Positions 9,412 to 17,313 of a DNA stretch of 64,000 nucleotides are shown here, in pieces (within the stretch, counting starts at the first letter, position 1; the number at the start of each line of letters is the position of its first letter). The stretch lies in NCBI GenBank assembly GCA_014377455.1, contig JACMPO010000046.1:1-64000 (forward strand). Reading direction: 5' to 3'. Position numbers and translations under genes: made by a program. Source of the stretch: Flavobacterium sp. GTDB lineage: Bacteria; Bacteroidota; Bacteroidia; Flavobacteriales; Flavobacteriaceae. The notes under the pieces were generated by a model, which made no database searches, was not told where the DNA came from, and saw only the letters and a list, made by a program, of their open reading frames with translations.

Positions 9412-10305
9412 TTATTGCGCTGTAAGTTCCAAAAACTGTTCTTCTAAACTGTGTTTTCGTTGTACCAAATGATTTAAAAATATGGCTCTTTCAGCCAGAT
9501 ATTTATTTATAGTTGCTGGATTGATTGGTTCTTTGGAATACACATAAATTTTTCCCATTTCCTCTTTAACAGATTCTATGTTGGGAAATTGTTGTAAAAC
9601 GGTTATCAGTTTATCATTATCATCTGATTGAAGTTCTAAAAAATCAGAATTATTCGACATGCCACCAACAAGTCCTGAATATAAAATTTCTCCTTTTCGC
9701 AAAACCAAAACATGAGTACAAACTTTTTCAACTTCATCAAGTAGGTGAGAAGCTAATAAAATCGTCGTTCCTTGTGAGGCAATATATTTTATTATATCTC
9801 TAATTTGATGAATTCCTTGTGGATCGAGTCCGTTTGTAGGTTCGTCTAAAATTAAAATTTCAGGGTCGTTTAAAAGAGCCGATGCGATGGCAAGCCTTTG
9901 TTTCATTCCTAACGAAAACGTATTGAATTTACTGTCTTTTCTATCTATTAAACCAACGATTTCAAGTTTTTCTTGAACTTTTGAACTTTTTATATTTTTA
10001 ATTTTACAAACCAGTTCCAAATTTTCCTTGGCAGTCATGTAAGGATAAAAATTTGGACGCTCTATAATTGCACCAACTTTCTTTAAAGCATCATGAGTTT
10101 CCATTGAGCCACCAAACCAACTGTAACTTCCCGATGTTTTATTTACAACATTTAAAACAATGCCTAAAGTTGTGGATTTTCCGCTTCCATTTGGGCCTAA
10201 AATTCCGTAAACATTACCTTTCTGGATTTCCAGAGAAACATTATTTACAGCATGAACTTTACCGTAACGTTTATTTAAATTCTGAATTGATAAGATGGTT
10301 TCCAA
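9412..10305 (-). CDS. ABC transporter ATP-binding protein (exporter type)
   Basis: ATPase partner of the ABC-2 permease just downstream. Walker A is GPNGSGKST, the signature is the variant SLGMKQRLAIA, Walker B is ILILDEPTNGLDP, and the switch histidine is in LLASHLLDEVE. The C-terminal 80 residues form the extra domain usual in ABC-2 exporter ATPases. I place the start at a TTG at 10303-10305, giving METILSIQNLNKRYG, which matches where the family normally begins (297 aa). An in-frame GTG at 10347 would add 14 residues that look like leader sequence. Confidence 0.88.
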   Translation of the reverse strand: METILSIQNLNKRYGKVHAVNNVSLEIQKGNVYGILGPNGSGKSTTLGIVLNVVNKTSGSYSWFGGSMETHDALKKVGAIIERPNFYPYMTAKENLELVCKIKNIKSSKVQEKLEIVGLIDRKDSKFNTFSLGMKQRLAIASALLNDPEILILDEPTNGLDPQGIHQIRDIIKYIASQGTTILLASHLLDEVEKVCTHVLVLRKGEILYSGLVGGMSNNSDFLELQSDDNDKLITVLQQFPNIESVKEEMGKIYVYSKEPINPATINKYLAERAIFLNHLVQRKHSLEEQFLELTAQ

Positions 10306-10392
10306 GTGTGAAATTTTTAAATTATGAAAGTAAGACGTACCAAGCACGTTTTTGTTACGACCTTTTTAATTTAAAAAATACAGGGTTTTGTT

Positions 10393-12122
10393 TTATAATT
10401 CTAAATCGAACATTTTTTTAAATAGCTCTAAATTTGGATTTATCTCGTTAAGTCGGTTGTATCGATCTTGAGGTGTAAAAGCAACTTTACTCTTTATAGT
10501 TTCGTTTACAACAACCTCAATACTAATGTCATGATTGTGCAAATGACTTCTTAAATAAGCAAGAAGTTCGCTTTTTTCGCGGTCGAAATCTATCTTAGAA
10601 CCTTCGTTTGGGAGTTCATAAATTATATTGAATCCATCTAATTTTGGATCACTTATTCGCAACAACGATTCCATAATCATGTATCCTTTATCGTTTAAAC
10701 GTTGCGCATATTTGTACCAAAAAGTCAACATTTCGTTTTCGGTGAATGTTTCGGTAGGTAATTTTTCTTCTACTTTTACAATTCCTTTTTGAGATTCCAG
10801 CAATGCTTTTTTGGCTCGAATACTTGCCATAGAAAACGCAGAAACACCAGCTGAATCCTGTGGAATCAGTAAAGTTGAATGAATAGGAGTTACAATTTCT
10901 GTGTCGGTTTTGATTTCAACATTTTCTGAAATTTGTTTTACAACATCACCTTTTGGTTCTTCAACTCTAGTAGTTTCAACTTTAGCAGTTTGAGTTTCAA
11001 CGATCGAATACGAAGTGTTTTTAAAATGTGTAGATGGAATTATGAAATCAACTTTTTTTTTTCACCATCAAAGGTGATTGAAGCTAACTGCATCAAGCAA
11101 AGTTCTATAAGAAGTCGTTGATTTTGAGATAATTTGTATTTTAAATCACAATCGTTTGCTATTTCAATACCTTTCAAAAGAAATTCTTGATTGCATTTCT
11201 GAGATTGCATTTCATACATTTTTTGAGCTTGTTCACCAACTTCTAATAATGAAAGTGTTGCAGGATTTTTCGCCACTAACAAATCCCTAAAATGACTTGC
11301 AAGACCAGCTATAAAATGATGACTATCAAAACCTTTAGATAAAATTTCATTGAAAGAAATTAAAAGGTCGGGAATTTTATTTTCTAAAATTAAATCAGTG
11401 ATGTTGATATAGGTTTCATAATCTAAAACATTCAAGTTTTCAGTAACTGCTTGACGTGTTAAATTGTTCCCACAATATGAAACTACTCTATCAAAAATTG
11501 AAAGCGCATCTCGCATCGCTCCATCTGCTTTTTGCGCAATAATATGCAGCGCATCATCTTCAAAAATAACACCTTGACTTTGTGCAACTTCCGCTAAATG
11601 TTCTTTAGCATCTTTAACCGTAATTCGCTTAAAATCGAATATTTGACAACGAGATAAAATGGTCGGAATTATTTTGTGCTTTTCAGTTGTGGCTAAGATA
11701 AAAATCGCATGTTTTGGCGGTTCTTCTAGTGTTTTTAAAAATGCATTAAACGCCGAAGAAGATAACATGTGAACTTCATCAATAATATAAACTTTATATT
11801 GTCCTGTTTGTGGTGGAATTCGAACTTGATCTATTAAACTTCTAATATCATCTACCGAATTATTAGATGCAGCATCGAGTTCAAAAACATTAAATGCAAA
11901 ATCCTCTAGTGGATCATCGTATCCAGGTTGATTTATTTTTCGAGCTAAAATGCGAGCGCAAGTTGTTTTTCCAACTCCTCTTGGACCAGTAAAAAGTAAT
12001 GCTGAAGCTAAATGATTAGTTTCTATTGCATTGAGTAAAGTATTTGTAATAGCCTGTTGCCCAACGACATCTTTAAATGTTTGTGGTCGGTATTTTCGAG
12101 CTGATACTACAAATTGTTCCAT
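10393..12122 (-). CDS. dnaX: DNA polymerase III subunit gamma/tau, reading frame split at an A10 run
   Basis: Clamp-loader ATPase. The 5' part reads MEQFVVSARKYRPQTF with Walker A GPRGVGKTT (46-54), DEVHML (Walker B) and the SRC sensor motif; domains I-III end near residue 355. The four-cysteine zinc module between Walker A and domain II of many DnaX proteins is absent. After GAT GGT G there is an A10 run (forward 11053-11062) and frame 0 stops four codons later at 11040, giving a 360-aa gamma-like protein. One base of -1 shift (or one extra A in the mRNA) opens an uninterrupted frame to 10393, giving 576 aa with a tau-like C-terminal domain. Either programmed slippage or an assembly/real frameshift explains this; the position right after domain III favours slippage. 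Confidence 0.9.
11053..11062 (-). promoter_or_regulatory. Candidate slippery A10 site in dnaX
   Basis: Ten consecutive A residues on the coding strand, between GATGGTG and GTTGATTTC. Frame 0 reads K-K-K-L-I-S-stop; the -1 frame reads on through more than 200 sense codons. Runs of nine or more A are known to cause RNA-polymerase slippage in Thermus dnaX, and E. coli dnaX uses A AAA AAG for ribosomal -1 shifting. I see no convincing downstream stimulatory hairpin here, so transcriptional slippage would be the more likely mechanism. Confidence 0.6.
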
Positions 12123-12139
12123 AGAAATTTATTCGATAG

Positions 12140-12147
12140 CAAATGTA
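12140..12147 (-). promoter_or_regulatory. Putative -7 box upstream of dnaX
   Basis: On the minus strand the sequence TACATTTG fits the Bacteroidetes -7 consensus TAnnTTTG and ends 17 bases before the dnaX ATG. I could not find a TTG at the usual 17-23 base spacing, so only the -7 half is supported. Confidence 0.4.
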
Positions 12148-12206
12148 AGGAAAACTTTAAAACTTTAAAAACTAGATTGGCTAATTACAGAAACAAAAAT
12201 TGAATT

Positions 12207-13994
12207 TTAATATTCACTAAACTGTAAATTACTTAAATTTTTATAAATCCCGTTTTCAATTTCCAGTAATTCTTTGTGAGTTCCTTTTTCGGCTATTTTA
12301 CCTTCGTTTAAAACTAAAATTGCATCAGCACTTCTTATTGTGGCTAATCTGTGAGCGATGATGATGCTTGTTCTACCGTGCATCAAAGTTTCCAAAGCTT
12401 CTTGAACTAATTTTTCACTTTCACTATCTAGAGATGATGTGGCTTCGTCTAAAATTAAAATACTTGGATTTTTCAATAATGCTCGAGCAATAGCAATGCG
12501 TTGGCGTTGTCCACCAGAAAGTTTAATGCCTCTTTCACCAACTAAAGTTTCAAATTTTTCGGGAAATCCATTTACAAAATCTAACGCGTTAGCTTGTTTT
12601 GCTGCTAAAAATATTTCTTCTTCGGAAGCATCTGGTTTTCCGTAAGCAATGTTTTCTCTAATTGTTCCTCCAAATAAAATCACATCTTGCGGTACAATAC
12701 TCATATTACCTCGAAGATTTTCTAAATCATAGTCATAAATATTTTTATCATCAATCAAAATTTGTCCGCCATCAATAGAGTAAAAACGTAGCAGAAGTGA
12801 TGAAATAGTTGATTTTCCAGCGCCACTTGGACCAACTATCGCTACTTTTTGACCAAAATTTGCTGTGAAATTCACATCTTTTAAAACTTGAATTTCTGGT
12901 CTCGATGGATAGCTAAAGGCAACATTTTTAAAAGTAACATTCCCTTTAATTTTTTCGGTGACAACTTGATGCTTACTGGAAATTTTTTCGGGTTTCTCTT
13001 CTAATAATTCAAAAATACGTTCAGTTGAGCCTATAGCTTTTTGCAGTTGAGAATACAATTCGGCGATGCCGCCAAAAGAGGCGCCAATAAATGCAGAATA
13101 CAATACAAATGAAATAAGTTGCCCTACGTTTTTCATGTCACCAGTTATGGTTAAAGTCACGCCATACCAAACTACAGCTACAACGGCTCCAAAAAGACAA
13201 ATAATAATAAACGATGCAAAAAATCCACGATATTGACCACCTTTTATTGCGATTTTGACAATTTCATTTATTTTATTTTTATATCGTTGTATTTCATACC
13301 ATTCGTTTGCAAAAGCTTTTACATTAGTAATACCTTGCAGGGTTTCTTCAACAACAACTTGACTTTCGGCAACTTTATCTTGTGTTTTCTTTCCATATTT
13401 TCGAATAAATCGACCAAAAATTACCGCAGCAACTGCAACAATTGGCACAATCGACATCATCATTAGTGTAAGTTTTGGACTTATTGTGGCTAAAATTATA
13501 AATCCTCCAATGATTAAAATAAATTGTCTTAAAAATTCTGCAATTGTACTCGTTAAAGTATCTTGTAGTTGCGAAATATCGGCACTCAGGCGACTGTTAA
13601 GTTCGCCAACTCTTTTTTGAGAGTAAAATGACATGGGTAACTTTATCAGATTTTCATACAATGCAAACCGAATATTTGCTAACGTATTTTCGGTAAAATT
13701 TATAAATAAGGACAATCTGAAAAATGAAAATAAGGACTGTAAAAGCAAAACACCAAACAAACCCAGCGCGATTTTGTTTGCCATAGCTAAATTTTTACTT
13801 GCAACACAATCCACTAACATTCCAAGAAATTTTGGAAAAGCTAATGCAGTAATACTTGTAAGTAACAAAAAAACCAGTCCAACATAAAATTTCCATTTAT
13901 TCTTTCCAGCATATTTAAAGATTAATATAGCTTTGCTTAGAGAACTTGCGTTTAGTTTTGCTTTAGGTAAATCGTTTTCAACAAATCGAGCCAT
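12207..13994 (-). CDS. ABC transporter, fused permease/ATPase (MsbA-like)
   Basis: A 595-aa half transporter of the exporter class. Residues 1-330 form the six-helix membrane domain. The nucleotide-binding domain has Walker A GPSGAGKST near residue 388, signature LSGGQRQRIAIARAL, Walker B SILILDEATSSLD and the H-loop in IIIAHRLATI. The architecture matches MsbA/LmrA-type lipid or drug exporters that act as homodimers. It is a single gene with its own upstream gap, next to dnaX on the same strand. The substrate cannot be told from sequence. Confidence 0.9.
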   Translation of the reverse strand: MARFVENDLPKAKLNASSLSKAILIFKYAGKNKWKFYVGLVFLLLTSITALAFPKFLGMLVDCVASKNLAMANKIALGLFGVLLLQSLFSFFRLSLFINFTENTLANIRFALYENLIKLPMSFYSQKRVGELNSRLSADISQLQDTLTSTIAEFLRQFILIIGGFIILATISPKLTLMMMSIVPIVAVAAVIFGRFIRKYGKKTQDKVAESQVVVEETLQGITNVKAFANEWYEIQRYKNKINEIVKIAIKGGQYRGFFASFIIICLFGAVVAVVWYGVTLTITGDMKNVGQLISFVLYSAFIGASFGGIAELYSQLQKAIGSTERIFELLEEKPEKISSKHQVVTEKIKGNVTFKNVAFSYPSRPEIQVLKDVNFTANFGQKVAIVGPSGAGKSTISSLLLRFYSIDGGQILIDDKNIYDYDLENLRGNMSIVPQDVILFGGTIRENIAYGKPDASEEEIFLAAKQANALDFVNGFPEKFETLVGERGIKLSGGQRQRIAIARALLKNPSILILDEATSSLDSESEKLVQEALETLMHGRTSIIIAHRLATIRSADAILVLNEGKIAEKGTHKELLEIENGIYKNLSNLQFSEY

Positions 13995-14068
13995 TTGATT
14001 TTTTTTGTAAAAGTAGTATTATATAGTTTGTTAATTATTTATCAAATTATAAATTTTTGTGAAAATAA

Positions 14069-14101
14069 AAAATCCGTTTTGTTCAATTCAAAACGGATTT
14101 T
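14069..14101. terminator. Intrinsic terminator after yebC
   Basis: A 13-base perfect stem, AAAATCCGTTTTG (14069-14081) with CAAAACGGATTTT (14089-14101), around a 7-base loop. It has A/T-rich flanks on both sides. It lies 25 bases past the yebC stop on the minus strand and ahead of the ABC transporter gene. Confidence 0.85.
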
Positions 14102-14125
14102 ATTTAAAAAAAGTGATGTATTCTT

Positions 14126-14842
14126 TTATTCTGATTCATCCATAGTGTGATAAACGTTCATCACATCATCATCTTCTTCAATCTTTTCGATAAGTTTTTC
14201 CACGTCGGCAACTTCGGCTGGAGTTAATTTTTTGGTTACTTGCGGAATTCTTTCAAATCCAGAAGATAAAATTTCGATACCACGATTTTCTAATTCTTTT
14301 TGAATAGCTCCAAAACTCTCGAAAGGTGCATAAATTAAAATTCCGTCTTCGTCAGCAAAAATTTCTTCAGCGCCAAAATCGATGAATTCTAATTCCATTT
14401 CTTCAATATCTTGATTGTTATTTGGAATTCTGAAGTTACAGGTGTGATCAAACATAAATTCCACCGAACCTTGTGTTCCCAGAGTTCCATTACATTTGTT
14501 GAAATAACTTCTTACGTTAGCAACAGTTCTGTTATTATTATCAGTTGCAGTTTCAATTAAAATTGCAATTCCGTGTGGTGCGTAACCTTCAAACAATTGC
14601 TCTTTATAGTTGGCTGTATCTTTGTCGGTTGCTTTTTTAATCGCTCTTTCAACGTTTTCTTTTGGCATATTTACAGCCTTAGAATTCTGAATAACAGCAC
14701 GCAGACGAGAGTTGGCCTCAGGATTTGGACCACCTTCCTTAACTGCCATTACAATATCTTTTCCAATACGAGTAAACGCCTTAGCCATTGCTGACCAACG
14801 TTTCATTTTTCGTCCTTTTCTAAATTCGAATGCTCTTCCCAT
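14126..14842 (-). CDS. yebC: YebC/PmpR-family protein
   Basis: A 238-aa protein beginning MGRAFEFRKGRKMKRW, close to the invariant YebC start (AGHSKW...RK). It carries the family pattern NPEANSRLRAVIQNSKA, then MPKENVERAIKKA and YEGYAPHGIAILIETATDN-type sequence. The family was described as DNA-binding regulators; recent work on the YebC2 branch links members to translation of proline-rich stretches, so the role here is open. The acidic C-terminal third (EKIEEDDDVMNVYHTM) is intact. It has its own well-formed promoter (14889-14918) and terminator, so it is monocistronic. Confidence 0.93.
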   Translation of the reverse strand: MGRAFEFRKGRKMKRWSAMAKAFTRIGKDIVMAVKEGGPNPEANSRLRAVIQNSKAVNMPKENVERAIKKATDKDTANYKEQLFEGYAPHGIAILIETATDNNNRTVANVRSYFNKCNGTLGTQGSVEFMFDHTCNFRIPNNNQDIEEMELEFIDFGAEEIFADEDGILIYAPFESFGAIQKELENRGIEILSSGFERIPQVTKKLTPAEVADVEKLIEKIEEDDDVMNVYHTMDESE

Positions 14843-14888
14843 TTCTATTTTTAATCTGATATTATTTCAGAATTTATTTAATTGTTTG

Positions 14889-14918
14889 CAAATATAAGTT
14901 TTTCAATTTCAAAATCAA
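14889..14918 (-). promoter_or_regulatory. Promoter of yebC (Bacteroidetes sigma-ABfr type)
   Basis: On the minus strand TTG (forward 14916-14918) is followed after 19 bases by TATATTTG (forward 14889-14896), an exact match to TTG-N17-23-TAnnTTTG. Transcription would start about 40 bases before the yebC ATG. Confidence 0.6.
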
Positions 14919-14948
14919 TTTCATTTTAGTTGTTGCATTTGAACTTAT

Positions 14949-16031
14949 CTACTTCTTGTAAAATGGCATTTTTACAATTTTTGTTGCAATTTTTTTATCT
15001 CTTATAACTATAAAAATTTCACTATCGACAGTTGCAAATTCTGATTTTACATATCCCATTCCGATAGCTTTACCTAAACTTGGTGCCATTGTTCCCGAGG
15101 TTACAATTCCGATATTAGTTCCATTTTTATCAACAATATCATAATCATGACGCGGAATTCCTCTGTCTATCAATTCAAAACCAACTAATTTTCTAGAAAC
15201 TCCTGCTTCTTTTTGAGCTTTCAAATTTTCTGAATTTATAAACGCTTTATTAAATTTTGTAATCCATCCTAATCCTGCTTCCAATGGAGAAGTTGAATCG
15301 TTGATGTCGTTTCCGTACAAACAAAATCCCATTTCCAATCTCAAAGTATCTCGTGCTGCTAATCCAACGGGCTTTATTCCGAACGCTTTTCCAGCTTCAA
15401 AAACGTTGTTCCAAACTTGTTCTACTTCCGAATTTTTACAATAAATCTCAAATCCACCAGAACCTGTATATCCTGTTGCCGAGATTATTACATGCTCAAT
15501 TCCTGCAAAGTCCGCAACCTCAAAATTATAATATTTTATTTCACTCAAATCAACCGAAGTTAGCGATTGCATGGCTTCAATTGCTTTTGGACCTTGAATT
15601 GCGAGTAATGAATAATCATCAGAAAGATTTTTCATGTCAACATTCAAATCATTGTATTTTGAAATCCAATCCCAATCTTTTTCGATATTAGATGCATTTA
15701 CAACCAGTAAATATTGATTTTCTTTTATTTTATAAATAATTAAATCATCTACAATTCCACCAGTTTCATTAGGTAAACAAGAATATTGTGCACGACCAAT
15801 TTCTAAAACTGATGCATCATTAGAAGTTACTTTTTGGATGAGTGCCAAAGCATTTTCGCCAGATAACAAAAATTCTCCCATGTGCGAAACATCAAAAACT
15901 CCAACCGAATTTCTCACGGTTTCATGTTCCGCATTAACGCCTTCGTAAGATACAGGCATATTGTAACCCGCAAACGGAACCATTTTTGCACCAAGACTTT
16001 CGTGAATGTGAGTTAAAGCAGTATTTTTCAT
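14949..16031 (-). CDS. gcvT: Aminomethyltransferase, glycine cleavage T-protein
   Basis: A 360-aa T-protein of the glycine cleavage system, which transfers the methylene group from aminomethyl-lipoyl GcvH to tetrahydrofolate and releases ammonia. It shows the family start [24 protein letters not shown] (split across the first 30 residues), the FDVSHMGEF motif, [29 protein letters not shown] and the [16 protein letters not shown] segment. Full length with no defect. The gcvH and gcvP genes are not in this window, as is common in flavobacteria. Confidence 0.95.
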   Translation of the reverse strand: MKNTALTHIHESLGAKMVPFAGYNMPVSYEGVNAEHETVRNSVGVFDVSHMGEFLLSGENALALIQKVTSNDASVLEIGRAQYSCLPNETGGIVDDLIIYKIKENQYLLVVNASNIEKDWDWISKYNDLNVDMKNLSDDYSLLAIQGPKAIEAMQSLTSVDLSEIKYYNFEVADFAGIEHVIISATGYTGSGGFEIYCKNSEVEQVWNNVFEAGKAFGIKPVGLAARDTLRLEMGFCLYGNDINDSTSPLEAGLGWITKFNKAFINSENLKAQKEAGVSRKLVGFELIDRGIPRHDYDIVDKNGTNIGIVTSGTMAPSLGKAIGMGYVKSEFATVDSEIFIVIRDKKIATKIVKMPFYKK

Positions 16032-16132
16032 AGATTTTTTTTAATTTTTAAGTTGGCTAATTTATGTAAAAACTATAAAAAAAACTAATAAAAATGTTGA
16101 TTTACACTTTCCAATATCTTCTTTAATAGTTG

Positions 16133-16140
16133 TATTTTTG
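16133..16140 (+). promoter_or_regulatory. Putative -7 box of the acyl-ACP thioesterase gene
   Basis: TATTTTTG is an exact match to TAnnTTTG, 43 bases before the ATG at 16184. No TTG is found at the right distance upstream, so this is only a half match. Confidence 0.4.
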
Positions 16141-16183
16141 ACTTTTATTGAATCATTTGTTTTATTTTATTTAATTAAAATTT

Positions 16184-16921
16184 ATGTCGATTTCAGCAAA
16201 TTTTACATCGGTTTATTCACAAGAATGGGAGATTAATTTCTTGCAATGTTACCCAAACGGATATTTAAAATATACTGATTTATGTAATATTTTTCAACTT
16301 ACCGCAGGATTTCATGCTGAACTTGGAGGTATAAGTTTTACAGATATGCAACATTATAATCAAGCTTGGGTTTTGAGCAGAATGAGAGTTGAAATAAATA
16401 ATTTACCCAAATGGAGAGATGTTGTTACAGTAAAAACTTGGATTAAATCGCTCGAAAACTCGAGATCTATTCGATGTTTAGAAATGTATCTTGGTACAGA
16501 AAAAATAATAGGTTGCGAGACTTTTTGGGCCGTTTTTAATACCAATACTCGGCGTCCAGAAAATTTGGCTTTGCCGAATGAACATTTTGAAAAATTCCCA
16601 AATCATGATGCTACCCTTATTAAATTTTCTAAAATAAATAGTGAAGGAATTTTTGAAAATTCAACCCAAAAAAAAGTTGCTTTGTCCGATTTAGATATTA
16701 TAAATCATGCAAATAGCGTAAAATATCTTGAATGGTGTTTGGATACAACTGACATTAATTTAATAATAAACCTAAAGATAAAATCGTTAGAAATGAACTA
16801 TTTAAAAGAAGTAGCTTTAGGAGAAAAATTAGAAATTAAAGTATTAGAAAACGAAGATATTATATTATACAAAATTTGCAAAAATGAAGCAGTTTGTTTT
16901 GCTCTGAAATTAGAAATTTAA
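16184..16921 (+). CDS. Acyl-ACP thioesterase (FatA/FatB family)
   Basis: A 245-aa double hot-dog thioesterase that hydrolyses acyl-ACP to free fatty acid. The N-terminal hot-dog (residues 10-140) has CYPNGYLKYTDL and AWVLSRMRVEI. The second half has DLDIINHANSVKYLEW near residue 170, aligned with the plant motif D-L-D-x-N-x-H-x-N-N in which the Asn and His are catalytic. It stands alone on the plus strand, divergent from gcvT, and meets ridA tail to tail with three bases between stops. It may serve membrane lipid turnover or lipoate/fatty-acid recycling; the true chain-length preference is unknown. Confidence 0.88.
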   Translation: MSISANFTSVYSQEWEINFLQCYPNGYLKYTDLCNIFQLTAGFHAELGGISFTDMQHYNQAWVLSRMRVEINNLPKWRDVVTVKTWIKSLENSRSIRCLEMYLGTEKIIGCETFWAVFNTNTRRPENLALPNEHFEKFPNHDATLIKFSKINSEGIFENSTQKKVALSDLDIINHANSVKYLEWCLDTTDINLIINLKIKSLEMNYLKEVALGEKLEIKVLENEDIILYKICKNEAVCFALKLEI

Positions 16922-16924
16922 AAA

Positions 16925-17305
16925 TTACTGCACTGCAATCATTGATATTTCTATAGAAACATTTTTTGGTAAACAAGCAACTTGAACGGTTTCTCTAGCA
17001 GGTGCTGTTTTTTCATCGAAATAAGTTTCATAAACAGAATTTATTTTAGAAAAATCGTTCATATTCATTATGAAAATGGTTGTTTTAGCAACATTTTCAA
17101 AACTCATTTCCGCAGCTTCTAGTACTGCTTTCAAATTTTCCATGACTTGCTTGGTCTCACTTTCAATAGAATCCTGAATTAATTCCATTGTATCTGGATT
17201 TAGAGCAATTTGTCCAGAAGTATACAAGGTTCCGTTTATTAAAATCGCTTGGTTATATGGTCCAATAGGAGCTGGAGCTTTATCTGTAAAAATAATTTTT
17301 TTCAT
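16925..17305 (-). CDS. ridA: RidA-family reactive imine/enamine deaminase
   Basis: A 126-aa trimeric YjgF/YER057c/UK114 protein. Family features are APAPIGPYNQAI, LYTSGQIALNP, AVLEAAEMSFENVAKTTIF and the C-terminal RETVQVACLPKNVSIEI, which includes the arginine that holds the substrate carboxylate. RidA hydrolyses 2-aminoacrylate and related products of PLP enzymes. It lies 8 bases downstream of lptD on the same strand, so the two are probably cotranscribed; the metabolic link is not obvious. Confidence 0.92.
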   Translation of the reverse strand: MKKIIFTDKAPAPIGPYNQAILINGTLYTSGQIALNPDTMELIQDSIESETKQVMENLKAVLEAAEMSFENVAKTTIFIMNMNDFSKINSVYETYFDEKTAPARETVQVACLPKNVSIEISMIAVQ

Positions 17306-17313
17306 TTCATTTT

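Noticed and set aside
10393-10830. A separate 145-aa gene starting at the internal ATG at 10830
   Set aside because: The frame continues upstream to the A10 run without a stop and reads as the DnaX C-terminal part, so it is better seen as one split gene.
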